Positions 8,825-16,994 are shown, counted from the first letter of the stretch. The stretch: DNA of 25,956 nucleotides from Mageeibacillus sp. UBA1193 (GCA_002310155.1 DBYF01000010.1:12449-38404); one strand, 5' to 3'. The notes: generated from the sequence alone by a model not told the origin. Program-made: numbers and translations.

Positions 8825-9865
8825 TCACTTGACCACTTTGACAATATCTTTATAAAGTCCAGTTTCCGGCAGAATGATAAACTTTCCGGATGAATCCACA
8901 TACAGATAGCGGCAAAGGGAGAAGATCATCATAGTACCGTTATCCGGGCCATATTCTTCTACGTTATATCTCATGCCATCACTGCCGCCCCAGAGATTCC
9001 GCTTATAACAGTCCTGGGCAAATCTGTCGTACTGATCGTACCAGAGCTGGAATTCATCATACTTGACGATCTCATACGTCACGCCGTTGAATTCGCCCAT
9101 CACGCTCTTTCCTGTGCCGACGTCATAGACTTTATCAAGATGTGATGCTGCAAATTCAATAAGTTCAGCGGTTGTAGACTTCGGCGGATCAGTCTTTAAT
9201 TCATAGACACGGTTCGGTTCGAGGTCAAGATAATTAAACACGTAATCGTTGATTGCTCTTTGAAGATCCATCCCATATCCGTTTTCCGGATCATACATCG
9301 TAAAGTAAGTAAGCGGCATATCCCTTACTACATCCTCAAGAGTCAGTCCTTTCGGGAGTACACTTTCATCCAGATTCCATCCATGTTCACGAACGAAGTC
9401 CGCATCGACCTTGCTGATCGTAGTACTTCCTCCCGCTTTGGTGTACCCGTTCGCAGTCTTATTGAGAAGCTCAATGATCGTTCCCCAGTTATCCGGGAAA
9501 GCATCGTAGCCGCTCTTCTCCAGGATCTTTTCTTCACCATCTTCAAAGAATTTAATACGGATAATATACGCGAGTTCACCATCTGTACTTGCAGCATCAG
9601 GAAGTGCTTTTACCGCGGAGATGAGCTCCTTGTGTTCAGGACTTCTCAGACCGGACTTCCATTTCTCACCCAGGCTGGATTCGTCCATCACAAACGAATT
9701 GTCCCAATCTGTGCAGCTGATAAAGTAGAGATACGTGATACGGTCCACACGTGTTCCGGCCAGGTTATCCACCTTAGGAGTTCCTGCTCTTGGATAGCCA
9801 CATCCTGCCAAAAACACAAAAACGCATGCCATTACCGCACACAAGAAACGACGTCCGATCTTCAT
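8825..9865 (-). CDS. Lipoprotein of unknown function
   Basis: The 346-aa product starts with a basic then hydrophobic segment ending in the lipobox LAGC, so Cys22 should be lipidated and the protein anchored to the outer face of the membrane. The mature part is a soluble, aromatic- and Asp-rich domain with no motif I recognise. Features include YLYFISCTDWDNSFVMDESS early and an SLCRYLYVDSSGKFIILPE segment near the end. GGGAGGTAAGGGGT precedes the ATG. It starts 25 bases after the acetyltransferase stop, so it is probably the last gene of the cyclase-GNAT-lipoprotein operon. A solute-binding or cell-envelope role is possible but unsupported. Confidence 0.8.
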   Translation of the reverse strand: MKIGRRFLCAVMACVFVFLAGCGYPRAGTPKVDNLAGTRVDRITYLYFISCTDWDNSFVMDESSLGEKWKSGLRSPEHKELISAVKALPDAASTDGELAYIIRIKFFEDGEEKILEKSGYDAFPDNWGTIIELLNKTANGYTKAGGSTTISKVDADFVREHGWNLDESVLPKGLTLEDVVRDMPLTYFTMYDPENGYGMDLQRAINDYVFNYLDLEPNRVYELKTDPPKSTTAELIEFAASHLDKVYDVGTGKSVMGEFNGVTYEIVKYDEFQLWYDQYDRFAQDCYKRNLWGGSDGMRYNVEEYGPDNGTMMIFSLCRYLYVDSSGKFIILPETGLYKDIVKVVK

Positions 9866-9890
9866 ACCCCTTACCTCCCGGGGAAACCCC

Positions 9891-10313
9891 TTACAAAAGC
9901 GCTTTTCTGAAGAAATACTTACTCAGTTTCGGATCCTTGTTCTCACGGACAAATTCGAGCTCGAACCCGAGTTTCTTATAAAACTCCGGCGCCTGGAACC
10001 CGAAAGTCGTCAACGTGATGATCTTGTATCCTTTTCCCTTATAGTTTTCTTCTACATATTTGACGAGGCGGCTGCCTAGTCCGTTGCGTCTTATAGATTC
10101 GTCGATAATGAGATCCCCAATATGGATTTCATCGTAGTATGCACGTCCGGTGATCACTCCGGCTAGTTTTCCGTCTTCTTCAGCGACATAAATGAAATCC
10201 TCAAAATTCAGGTCTACTCCGTTTTTGATCGCATACTGCGAAAACTGCACATCAGTAAAAACACTAATTTCTTCGGTTAATTCATCTGCTTTTCTAATCG
10301 TTATCTCTGCCAT
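9891..10313 (-). CDS. GNAT-family N-acetyltransferase
   Basis: The 140-aa protein shows the GNAT fold signature. Residues 75-80 are RRNGLG, the acetyl-CoA pyrophosphate-binding loop (Q/RxxGxG/A), followed by helix SRLVKYVEE. FYKKLGFE at 111-118 is the typical carboxy-terminal motif. GNAT enzymes transfer acetyl from acetyl-CoA to amines; the substrate cannot be read from sequence. I place the start at 10311-10313 because AGGTG lies about 7 bases upstream. An in-frame ATG seven codons earlier lacks a ribosome site. That ribosome site sits in the stem of an inverted repeat (10320-10355), so translation could be structure-controlled. The gene lies between the cyclase and lipoprotein genes. Confidence 0.9.
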   Translation of the reverse strand: MAEITIRKADELTEEISVFTDVQFSQYAIKNGVDLNFEDFIYVAEEDGKLAGVITGRAYYDEIHIGDLIIDESIRRNGLGSRLVKYVEENYKGKGYKIITLTTFGFQAPEFYKKLGFELEFVRENKDPKLSKYFFRKALL

Positions 10314-10319
10314 AATAAT

Positions 10320-10355
10320 CACCTCGCTATTCACATTTTAGCAAACAGCGAGGTG
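10320..10355 (-). promoter_or_regulatory. Hairpin that covers the GNAT ribosome binding site
   Basis: CACCTCGCT (10320-10328) pairs perfectly with AGCGAGGTG (10347-10355) across an 18-base loop. The GAGGTG used as the acetyltransferase ribosome site is inside the 3' arm of the transcript hairpin. No T tract follows, so it does not look like a terminator for the cyclase gene 28 bases upstream. Confidence 0.4.
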
Positions 10356-10383
10356 TATCTCAAAGTTCTTCAGAGTCTTTATA

Positions 10384-10977
10384 CTACAGCTCTAAAAGCA
10401 CTGGCCGGCAGGGAGCTCCATCCGCGCCGCCCAGGTTGATCGGTGCGGCATTGAGGAGATATTTTCCAACCGAAACTTCAGAAAGACGAATGCCCTCGAG
10501 AAGAACGATCTCCGCTCCCAGCATGATGAGGTGTACTTCCATCGGGGTCTCAAGAGGACCCACCGTCTGGGATTCATTTCCATAAAGAAGGATACCTGCA
10601 TCAGCAAACACTTTCGCCGCTTCTGCGGTCATCGTGGAATCCCCTTTTACAATGATTCTCTTAGCGGCTTCCGGATCACAGGCGTTTGCCTCCGAGAGTA
10701 TACGCTTTGCGTCTTCTTTCGTCACATCGCCTTCGTGTTCAGCGACATACGCATATCCCACGAATCTCTCCATATCGACCTGGTCGATCGTCTTTCCGTC
10801 ATTGATAAAGTGATAAGGCGCATCAACGTGAGTGCCGTTATGTGCGCACATATGAAGTGCCGTCAGATTACAGACAGCGCCATCGCTGATGCTGAGCTTT
10901 ATTTCTCTTTCCGGACTCGGATCTCCGGGATACACCGCGCATCCGAACACTTCCTGAGCAATATCGTAGATCTTCAT
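10384..10977 (-). CDS. Cyclase-family metal hydrolase (kynurenine formamidase-like)
   Basis: The 197-aa protein carries the metal-binding signature of the cyclase family (Pfam Cyclase, PF04199): HNGTHVDAPYH at residues 46-56, with H46, H50, D52 and H56 as likely metal ligands. A YPGDP turn at residues 16-20 is also typical. Members hydrolyse amide or lactone bonds, for example N-formylkynurenine or isatin; which substrate is used here is unknown. The length matches the family. I choose the ATG at 10975-10977, because AGGAG is 7 bases upstream; the ATG two codons earlier is only one base from that site. It probably heads an operon with the GNAT and lipoprotein genes. No other tryptophan-breakdown gene is present, so formamidase is only one option. 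Confidence 0.85.
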   Translation of the reverse strand: MKIYDIAQEVFGCAVYPGDPSPEREIKLSISDGAVCNLTALHMCAHNGTHVDAPYHFINDGKTIDQVDMERFVGYAYVAEHEGDVTKEDAKRILSEANACDPEAAKRIIVKGDSTMTAEAAKVFADAGILLYGNESQTVGPLETPMEVHLIMLGAEIVLLEGIRLSEVSVGKYLLNAAPINLGGADGAPCRPVLLEL

Positions 10978-11023
10978 AGTCATTCTCCTGCAAACCAGAT
11001 TGATGCTCTGTCTCTATTATGCC

Positions 11024-11110
11024 CTACTTATACGTAATAAACGTAGTTCTCTTTTCTTTCGGCCGCATCCTTAAGAGGTTCTGCATGGTGGTGATATACG
11101 TTTTCTTCAT
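11024..11110 (-). pseudogene. Short leftover reading frame, possible degenerate gene start
   Basis: A strong GGGAGG site 6 bases before an ATG opens a 28-residue frame beginning MKKTYITTMQN and ending FITYK. From memory, unverified, the first residues resemble the start of small ACT-domain proteins of Clostridia, after which the similarity stops. A second frame over the same DNA reads SWEELHEENVYHHHAEPLKD, ends at 11028, and looks equally protein-like but has no usable start. That suggests either a frameshifted remnant or a real short peptide. It lies 107 bases after the 989-aa gene stop and runs into the upstream region of the cyclase gene. The surrounding 10978-11217 gap shows nothing else. 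Confidence 0.3.
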
Positions 11111-11217
11111 GCAATTCCTCCCAGCTTTCAAGTCTAGTCTAACATCTGACCTTCCCAAAAGCATGTAAGAGAATTGACTATTAGTGTACGTATTTTGACT
11201 TCTTTATGAGTTTTCTG

Positions 11218-14187
11218 CTATCTGTTGATATTTTCGCCCAGATGAAGATCCGTGTCCTTAACGAATTCTGCATCCTTGATCTGCTCATAATCGCCGTTTC
11301 TGACCGTAATGTATTTCAATGTCCTGTCCGCATATTCCTCTGCCTTAATGACAGTAAAATTGTCCAGATACACATTTTCCGTCACACGCAGCGGGCGCGG
11401 ATAGTTCGCGGGATCAGAAATCCAATCATCATTTACAACAGCACCGCCTGTATTGGAGAGAATGCTGGAATAGATATTTACTCCACGCTGGTCATAGAAA
11501 CAGTCAGCCGGTCCGTTATCGATTGAGCCATCGTCTTTGTAACGATGAACGATATTACTGGCATCGATCGTGAGTCCGTCAATGTAGATATTTGTAGGAA
11601 GACTGCAGTAGTAGGTTACTTCTGTACCATCCGCTTTCACTTCCGTGAACGGTTCATAGAGGTATTCGTTTTTCGGATTATATATCGCCTGGATCAGATC
11701 ACAGGTATAATTCGTTCCGATATCCCACGTGCAGTTTTTTATATAAATATCTCCATACCAGGCACTTCCGAAATCGTTCCTCAGCGTAATAAAGTTCTGC
11801 GCCTTGAGGACAGTAACATTTTCCAGATACATCGTTCCGAAACCAACCGCCGCGACACTCTTAAATCCGAGTGTGGAATCCTTGACCGTAAGATTGTAAG
11901 TACCCTTATGCGCATCAATTCGGTTGAGTGCGCTATGGTTGATAACAGAGATCTCCTTACAGAAGTTTGTACCTGTAGTGCCCCATCTCGTAGTATCAAG
12001 TATACCTGTCGAATCGCCGGGGCCGGACGGATCATCTTCATCCGGTGCACAGACACAATTGTCAATGACAAGATTTGCCGCATATTCCGCATAGTAATCG
12101 TATGGCGAAGATGTGGCTACATCATTACCGTAAACAAAAGCACAGAGGTGGTTGGAGAAAGTACAGCTTCTTAATGTAACATTCGTACAATGATCGATCC
12201 GGAAGAATCCCTGGATCGGAGCTCCCAGCTTCGGACGTTTCACTCCATCCTTCGTGATGGACTCTTTAAAAGTCTCTTTCTCACCCTTCATGTAATGCTT
12301 CGTTCCCTGCATAAGAACATTAGAACGCTTAATACTGATGCCTCTGTTAATATATTGCTTAGAGTACAGCGTGTTGACATATGTATTAAATGTACCGCCT
12401 TTTATCGTAAGGAGATCATCATCGATCGGATACCCTTCGATCATGTTGATGTTATACCAGTCCCACTGAAGTTTCGTCGTCGGGTCGATTGAACCATCCT
12501 GGTTGACAACAACTATCTCTTGCTGATATTTTCCCTTTTGATCCGAAGCGGATTCAGAACCAAATCGTCCCCATCTTCTTTTGGCATAGGTCTCAAGGAC
12601 AAAAAGCATACGGGTCGGGAACTCCTCACCCGGACGCATATCCAGCTGTGTGGTTTCACTCGTGAAGGACGTGTTTTTAAAGTCCAGTTGTCTTGCAGCA
12701 CTCGGGAAACTGGATGAGATACCTTTATGATACTCAGGATACTGCTCGAGCCTCGGATCCAGTCCAAGATAGATATCGAATCCGTTATTCATATATTTCG
12801 TATACGACGCTTTGCTCGGAGCAACAGTAAAGAGGAAGCACAAACCTTCAGAACTGTGGTCGCCGGCATCCAGAGTCATCAGGTCATCATGGATCTCGAA
12901 AGTCGCGTCGTTCCAATCCGTATCTGTCATAATGAGCGCACCCTTCGGATTACTCGGATCCATGTGATTGATCACATATTTTGCACCCGGATCTGCCTTG
13001 ACCGGAAGATTATGCTCGTTGGCATATGCATGCGCGCGGACAAGAGACATATAGTCATCCGGATCATCGGCTTCTTTAAACATCGAGTAGGTAACGTATG
13101 TAGTCGGACCTTCGGATCCTCCGTTCTTACATTTAAAGTATTCAAGCGCGGAATCGCCATACGTAATCAAATACTTGACCAGTTCTTTCATGGTCTGGGA
13201 GTATGTGCTTCCGGAGAGTATTTCCTGTGCATAAGTCTCATAGCTGTATGTCAGTGTCGGACTGATCGTATTTTCTCCATCCATGAATACTACATGGATA
13301 GGTGTTCTGAAATACAGTGCGGAGATATCCGAAAAAGCTATGCGGTATTCATCTTCGACTTTCTTGAAGTCCTTCGAAGAAACTCTGCTCGTCAGCGTAT
13401 TTCCATTGCATCCTGTATAGTAAACTTCAGCGTAAACGTTACTTCCCGGAGCAGATGTCATCGACACATAAGTAACAAAATCCGTTGTGTTTTTGAAAAC
13501 CAAAGATGCGCCGGTAAACTTTACAGAGGTATTCGGATACGCGTCCAGAGCCAATGTTGAATTCATTTCCGTGACGAGCGGGGATGCCATATTTTTCTGT
13601 GCTGCGGTCAATTCGGAGTTTGCAAGCGAACCGGTGTTTTTTCCAAAATGAAGCTGAGCAGCTGCACCGTAGTTCAGCATGTCTACAACAAGCGTACAAA
13701 GAAGCTGATCCGATTCGACAGTACTTCCCGCTTTCAGTTCAAGTATCTTTTTTGCGTACTGCTTTACACTGAAAGTTTTCTCTTCACTTACATAGGACAG
13801 GTTTCCGCTATCCGCACGGAGTGTGCACTTCAGAGTATTGCCCATCTCCGAAGCGGCAATTCCCTTAAAAACAAAACGGTACTCACCTGTCTTGTCATCG
13901 TAGGTATAATCAGTGATCACACGATCTTCCCATGTGAAGTCACCGGAACTCCCCGAGAACCGCTGAAACGATGTACAAAGACGTACATTGGTGAAGTTAC
14001 CCGGTGTATTGATCTTGCAGTAGTACACAAGATTCAGGTCATTCTGAAAAGCAACAGACGCGAAGAAATCGACGTCCATCTGCTGATCAGCCGCATAAAC
14101 AGAAGTTGCCGGAAAGATACTTAAAACAATGGTGAAAGCCAAAAGCAGACCAAAGAATTTACGTCGCCAAGAAGATACCGCGTTCAC
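11218..14187 (-). CDS. Large secreted beta-helix protein with amino-terminal shared module
   Basis: The 989-aa protein starts at GTG (14185-14187), 7 bases after GGGGGTG. It has a signal peptide (residues 1-32, ending VYA). Residues about 37-355 correspond to the module at the carboxy end of the 1001-aa protein, with landmarks VKQYAKKIL, VVDMLNYGAAAQLHFG, FTGASLVFK, YAQEILSGSTYSQTMKELVKYL. After a short linker, residues about 375-960 form a right-handed beta-helix of the pectate-lyase-like type. Strand repeats such as NVTLRSCTF, NLVIDNCVC, NLTVKDSTL and DIYIKNCTW are visible from about 665 to 820. I see no catalytic residues I can assign and no cell-wall anchor. A carbohydrate lyase or hydrolase, or an adhesin, would fit. 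It is transcribed alone from a good promoter. Confidence 0.85.
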   Translation of the reverse strand: MNAVSSWRRKFFGLLLAFTIVLSIFPATSVYAADQQMDVDFFASVAFQNDLNLVYYCKINTPGNFTNVRLCTSFQRFSGSSGDFTWEDRVITDYTYDDKTGEYRFVFKGIAASEMGNTLKCTLRADSGNLSYVSEEKTFSVKQYAKKILELKAGSTVESDQLLCTLVVDMLNYGAAAQLHFGKNTGSLANSELTAAQKNMASPLVTEMNSTLALDAYPNTSVKFTGASLVFKNTTDFVTYVSMTSAPGSNVYAEVYYTGCNGNTLTSRVSSKDFKKVEDEYRIAFSDISALYFRTPIHVVFMDGENTISPTLTYSYETYAQEILSGSTYSQTMKELVKYLITYGDSALEYFKCKNGGSEGPTTYVTYSMFKEADDPDDYMSLVRAHAYANEHNLPVKADPGAKYVINHMDPSNPKGALIMTDTDWNDATFEIHDDLMTLDAGDHSSEGLCFLFTVAPSKASYTKYMNNGFDIYLGLDPRLEQYPEYHKGISSSFPSAARQLDFKNTSFTSETTQLDMRPGEEFPTRMLFVLETYAKRRWGRFGSESASDQKGKYQQEIVVVNQDGSIDPTTKLQWDWYNINMIEGYPIDDDLLTIKGGTFNTYVNTLYSKQYINRGISIKRSNVLMQGTKHYMKGEKETFKESITKDGVKRPKLGAPIQGFFRIDHCTNVTLRSCTFSNHLCAFVYGNDVATSSPYDYYAEYAANLVIDNCVCAPDEDDPSGPGDSTGILDTTRWGTTGTNFCKEISVINHSALNRIDAHKGTYNLTVKDSTLGFKSVAAVGFGTMYLENVTVLKAQNFITLRNDFGSAWYGDIYIKNCTWDIGTNYTCDLIQAIYNPKNEYLYEPFTEVKADGTEVTYYCSLPTNIYIDGLTIDASNIVHRYKDDGSIDNGPADCFYDQRGVNIYSSILSNTGGAVVNDDWISDPANYPRPLRVTENVYLDNFTVIKAEEYADRTLKYITVRNGDYEQIKDAEFVKDTDLHLGENINR

Positions 14188-14259
14188 GTGAGAACACCCC
14201 CATAAGATAAAGTCTGCGTGTTCACCCCCTAAACACGAACTAATATCCTCTTACGCGGG

Positions 14260-14288
14260 AATATAGCATGACGTTCACAATTTAGCAA
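14260..14288 (-). promoter_or_regulatory. Promoter of the 989-aa secreted protein gene
   Basis: On the minus strand TTGCTA (14283-14288) and TATATT (14260-14265) are separated by exactly 17 bases. The leader to the GTG start is about 65 bases and contains a CGTGTT/AACACG hairpin. Apart from one copy of the AAAAGCACT motif at 14387-14395, the rest of the 14188-14405 gap shows nothing else. Confidence 0.65.
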
Positions 14289-14405
14289 TATCTATTTTCG
14301 ATTTTATTCATTATTTCGTCACATTTCACGGAAACGAGAGATCTCTTTTGCGCAGAATCAACAAACGCTCCACATTATTCCTTAGGGAAAAGCACTCTTG
14401 CCCGT

Positions 14406-14816
14406 TCAGAAAGTGATGCGGTATGTACAATCGATCGGGATCGTCTCCCCGTCGCAAAATACGAGCTGTCTGTGATATGTATCGATCGTGCGAAGATGTC
14501 CCTGCTTCTCAGAATACCGTCCACCGGACTTTCTCTCATCCGGGATAAAGTAGAGCACACAAACACGCGGGTGTGTCTTCGGTTCTCTGGCAAAAGCCTC
14601 CGTCAGGCGGGAAAGCGCATCATTAAGATCCCTCGTCTCCTCCTCGGAGATCTCTCTTCTCCTGTCAGTCAGTCTCTCCGTCTCCGCCACAGTATCATCG
14701 TATCCGACGAGCGCGGCGAATGGTGAGAACTGCGCTGCCCGGTCATGAATGGACATCGGCGGCAGATCCGGATACTGCGGTCTGCTTAAGTGAATAATAT
14801 CATCGTATCTGCTCAT
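14406..14816 (-). CDS. YolD-like protein paired with Y-family polymerase
   Basis: The 136-aa protein has the YolD-like signature (PF08863) near its start: MSIHDRAAQFSPFAALVGYD, then an acidic-basic helical stretch with LTDRRREISEEE. Proteins of this family are found directly behind Y-family polymerases in Gram-positive bacteria and are proposed to act with them in translesion synthesis; the mechanism is not firmly known. The ATG overlaps the polymerase TGA as ATGA at 14813-14816, so translation is coupled. The carboxy half (IDTYHRQLVFCDGETIPID) fits the small beta-barrel of the family. There is no membrane segment. Confidence 0.85.
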   Translation of the reverse strand: MSRYDDIIHLSRPQYPDLPPMSIHDRAAQFSPFAALVGYDDTVAETERLTDRRREISEEETRDLNDALSRLTEAFAREPKTHPRVCVLYFIPDERKSGGRYSEKQGHLRTIDTYHRQLVFCDGETIPIDCTYRITF

Positions 14817-16306
14817 GCCTTATGCCCGCCTATCTGACTGTTTCTCTCGATCGCCGTTCCGCCGGAACTAAGGTTCTTCACCTTCACGACCGCATTCTTC
14901 CCGTACTTCTTCTTTATCTCCAGCATAGCTTCCTGAAGAGCATGTTCTTTATCCGAAGTCTCTTCCCTTTTCTCATCCACCTGAGCCTCTGCCAGGTCAA
15001 AGATGCTCATCTGCCGGTACTGTCTGTTCTCAGGGACCTTTCCCTCAGGAAACACGTTACAGGCAGCGATAGCGATCCTTCTGGAAAACAGTCGCTTATC
15101 GATGATCTCATCGAAGAGCTCCATCGTCGCCTCCGTGATGCACTTCGTCGATGATGTATGCTTCTTCAGATTCTTCGTCCCATGCGCGTGCTTCGGTACA
15201 AGCCGTCCGTAATAGTCCATCTTGACCTCGCCCTGATAGTTGTCTACACGGTCTAGAGAGGTGCGGTCATATCCGATCGAAAGTACGATCTGGTCTGTCA
15301 CAAGCCCCTTCTCAACAAGATCCATGGACATCACATCCGCCATCTCCCACACGATCAGTTTCGTCGTCTCATAATCTGTAGGCTCCTTTAAGACCTGCCC
15401 GGTCGAAATACTGTTATTCTTCGGAGTGTAGGACTTAACGTCCGCGATCGTCGTCGGTTCGATGCCCCAGGCATGGTCGATCAGAAGCTCCGCATTCTTC
15501 CCGAAGGTCTGGTAAAGAAGACCGATCGTCTTCCTGTCCAGAGAACACCTGGCTATATCTCCCATCGTTCGCATACCGAGCTTCTCGAGCCGGGCAGCAA
15601 TACCACGGCCGACACGCCAGAAATCTGTAAGCGGCCGGTGATCCCAGAGCGATCTCCTGTACTTCATCTCATCCAGTTCCGCGATACGGACACCATCCTT
15701 ATCTGCCGGAATGTGCTTCGCCTCGATATCCATAGCCACCTTACAAAGATACATGTTCGTACCGATGCCGGCGGTCGCCGTGATCCCGGTCGACTTCAGC
15801 ACATCCTGGATCAGCATACGCGCAAAATCATGCGCCTCCACTTCGTAAGTTTTCAGGTATCCCGTCGCATCGATAAAGACTTCATCAACTGAATAGGCGA
15901 AGATATCTTCCGGAGCTACATACTTCAGGTACGTCTCATAGATCTTCGCACTGACCTGCATATACTTCGCCATCTGAGGAGACGCGATGATGAAGTCAAC
16001 CGCAAGCGATGGGTTCGTATTGAGCTCAGTACCAAAAGTGCTTTTACCTGTGAGAGATCCTCCGGGAGCACGGCATTTCCTCTCCTGATTGACCTGTTCC
16101 ACCTTCTGGATCACTTCAAAGAGACGGGCGCGACCCGGAATCCCATAGCTCTTCAGTGACGGGGAAACCGCAAGACAGATCGTCTTCTCGGTACGGGTAG
16201 GATCAGCCACTACAAGATTCGTATTCAGGGGGTCAAGGCCTCTCTGGACGCACTCAACGCTGGCATAGAAGGACTTCAGATCAATCGCGATATAGCTTCT
16301 CTGCAT
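14813..16306 (-). CDS. Y-family translesion DNA polymerase (UmuC/DinB type)
   Basis: The 497-aa protein opens MQRSYIAIDLKSFYASVEC, giving catalytic Asp9 and the steric-gate region around Phe13-Tyr14. YSVDEVFID supplies Asp141 and Glu142, the second metal-binding pair. A helix-hairpin-helix-like thumb (KLGMRTMGDIAR) and a little-finger domain follow. These enzymes copy past DNA lesions with low fidelity during the SOS response. I start at 16304-16306, where GGAAGGGGGG lies 7 bases upstream; in-frame upstream ATGs lack ribosome sites and lie over the promoter. A promoter, a LexA-box candidate and the YolD-like gene make this a two-gene DNA-damage operon. Its length is closer to UvrX/UmuC-like Gram-positive polymerases than to short DinB. 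Confidence 0.92.
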   Translation of the reverse strand: MQRSYIAIDLKSFYASVECVQRGLDPLNTNLVVADPTRTEKTICLAVSPSLKSYGIPGRARLFEVIQKVEQVNQERKCRAPGGSLTGKSTFGTELNTNPSLAVDFIIASPQMAKYMQVSAKIYETYLKYVAPEDIFAYSVDEVFIDATGYLKTYEVEAHDFARMLIQDVLKSTGITATAGIGTNMYLCKVAMDIEAKHIPADKDGVRIAELDEMKYRRSLWDHRPLTDFWRVGRGIAARLEKLGMRTMGDIARCSLDRKTIGLLYQTFGKNAELLIDHAWGIEPTTIADVKSYTPKNNSISTGQVLKEPTDYETTKLIVWEMADVMSMDLVEKGLVTDQIVLSIGYDRTSLDRVDNYQGEVKMDYYGRLVPKHAHGTKNLKKHTSSTKCITEATMELFDEIIDKRLFSRRIAIAACNVFPEGKVPENRQYRQMSIFDLAEAQVDEKREETSDKEHALQEAMLEIKKKYGKNAVVKVKNLSSGGTAIERNSQIGGHKA

Positions 16307-16333
16307 CGTATTTCCCCCCTTCCTGCAATAACC

Positions 16334-16345
16334 GAACATATTTTC
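16334..16345. promoter_or_regulatory. Candidate LexA (SOS) box over the polymerase start site
   Basis: The plus strand reads GAACATATTTTC; the minus strand reads GAAAATATGTTC. This matches the Gram-positive LexA consensus GAAC-4-GTTC with one substitution in one half-site. It lies a few bases past the -10 box, where a bound repressor would block transcription start of the polymerase-YolD operon. Confidence 0.5.
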
Positions 16346-16349
16346 CTTT

Positions 16350-16377
16350 ATTATATCACGCCTCTTGAAAAGCACAA
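16350..16377 (-). promoter_or_regulatory. Promoter of the polymerase-YolD operon
   Basis: On the minus strand TTGTGC (16372-16377) and TATAAT (16350-16355) are 16 bases apart, and the -10 is extended (TGATATAAT). The -35 box overlaps one copy of the AAAAGCAC motif and touches the terminator hairpin of the Nudix gene. Confidence 0.6.
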
Positions 16378-16408
16378 GCGGTATCTGAAAACGAACAGAT
16401 ACCGCTTG
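16375..16408 (-). terminator. Perfect 13-bp hairpin terminator after the Nudix gene
   Basis: CAAGCGGTATCTG pairs perfectly with CAGATACCGCTTG around an 8-base loop. On the minus strand the stem is followed by TGCTTTTC, a short T tract that is itself a copy of the AAAAGCAC motif. It lies 44 bases after the Nudix stop. Confidence 0.7.
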
Positions 16409-16451
16409 CCATGGTTGACTATGCTTTATATCAAATTCGGGCTTTATCCCC

Positions 16452-16958
16452 TCACGCTTCTCCTGAGTTATCCATATCCCCCAGAATAGTAGTAAGCGCT
16501 GTGTATTCGCGATAATACATGCCTCTTCTCATCTCATCCGTCTCCGCGTAGTCCTGATGATGCGAAAACGCTTCCATGACCTCGGAAAGCGGTTCCCATC
16601 GGCACTCCATGCCGACTTCCTCTTCCTGCTTGGTCAGATGTACTTCCGCTTCACCCACGACTTCGCCCAGAAAGAAAAGACTGATGAATTTCCAGTCTTC
16701 GTAAAACTCGTTGATCTGAAGAAGGCAGGAAGAAGGCTTTATCACATATCCGGTCTCTTCTATGATCTCCCGTACCACACATTCGTCCGTGGTCTCTCCT
16801 TCTTCCAGTCCGCCTCCCGGGATCATGTACTGACCGTCATTCTTCGTCTCATATGTCACAAGGATCTTACCGTCCCTGATGATGATCGCGCGACAGGCAG
16901 TACGTTCTTTCTTCCAGTGTCCGAAATAATTCTTTCCAACAATATCGATCGTTTTCAT
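16452..16958 (-). CDS. Nudix hydrolase
   Basis: The 168-aa protein has a complete Nudix box at residues about 49-71, with pattern Gx5Ex7REUxEExGU: GGLEEGE, then REIIEETGY. The glutamates in REIIEE bind the metal used to hydrolyse a nucleoside diphosphate linked to another group. The preceding YMIPGGG and the strand KILVTYE are typical. The substrate cannot be predicted; a housekeeping or nucleotide-sanitising role is likely. CGGAGG lies 7 bases before the ATG. It is divergent from the TetR-type gene, with 191 bases between the two starts, and may be its target. The last residues are acidic and probably disordered. Confidence 0.93.
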   Translation of the reverse strand: MKTIDIVGKNYFGHWKKERTACRAIIIRDGKILVTYETKNDGQYMIPGGGLEEGETTDECVVREIIEETGYVIKPSSCLLQINEFYEDWKFISLFFLGEVVGEAEVHLTKQEEEVGMECRWEPLSEVMEAFSHHQDYAETDEMRRGMYYREYTALTTILGDMDNSGEA

Positions 16959-16994
16959 GGAGCACCTCCGGATAAGCAGGGATATTTATTCATT

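Noticed and set aside
9895..9907. AAAAGCGCTTTT palindrome over the GNAT stop
   Set aside because: It differs from the motif at one base in each half, so it was not counted; it may be a decayed pair.
12727..13560. Long plus-strand open frame opposite the 989-aa secreted protein
   Set aside because: It is antisense to a gene with signal peptide, promoter and beta-helix; no ribosome site and no motif.
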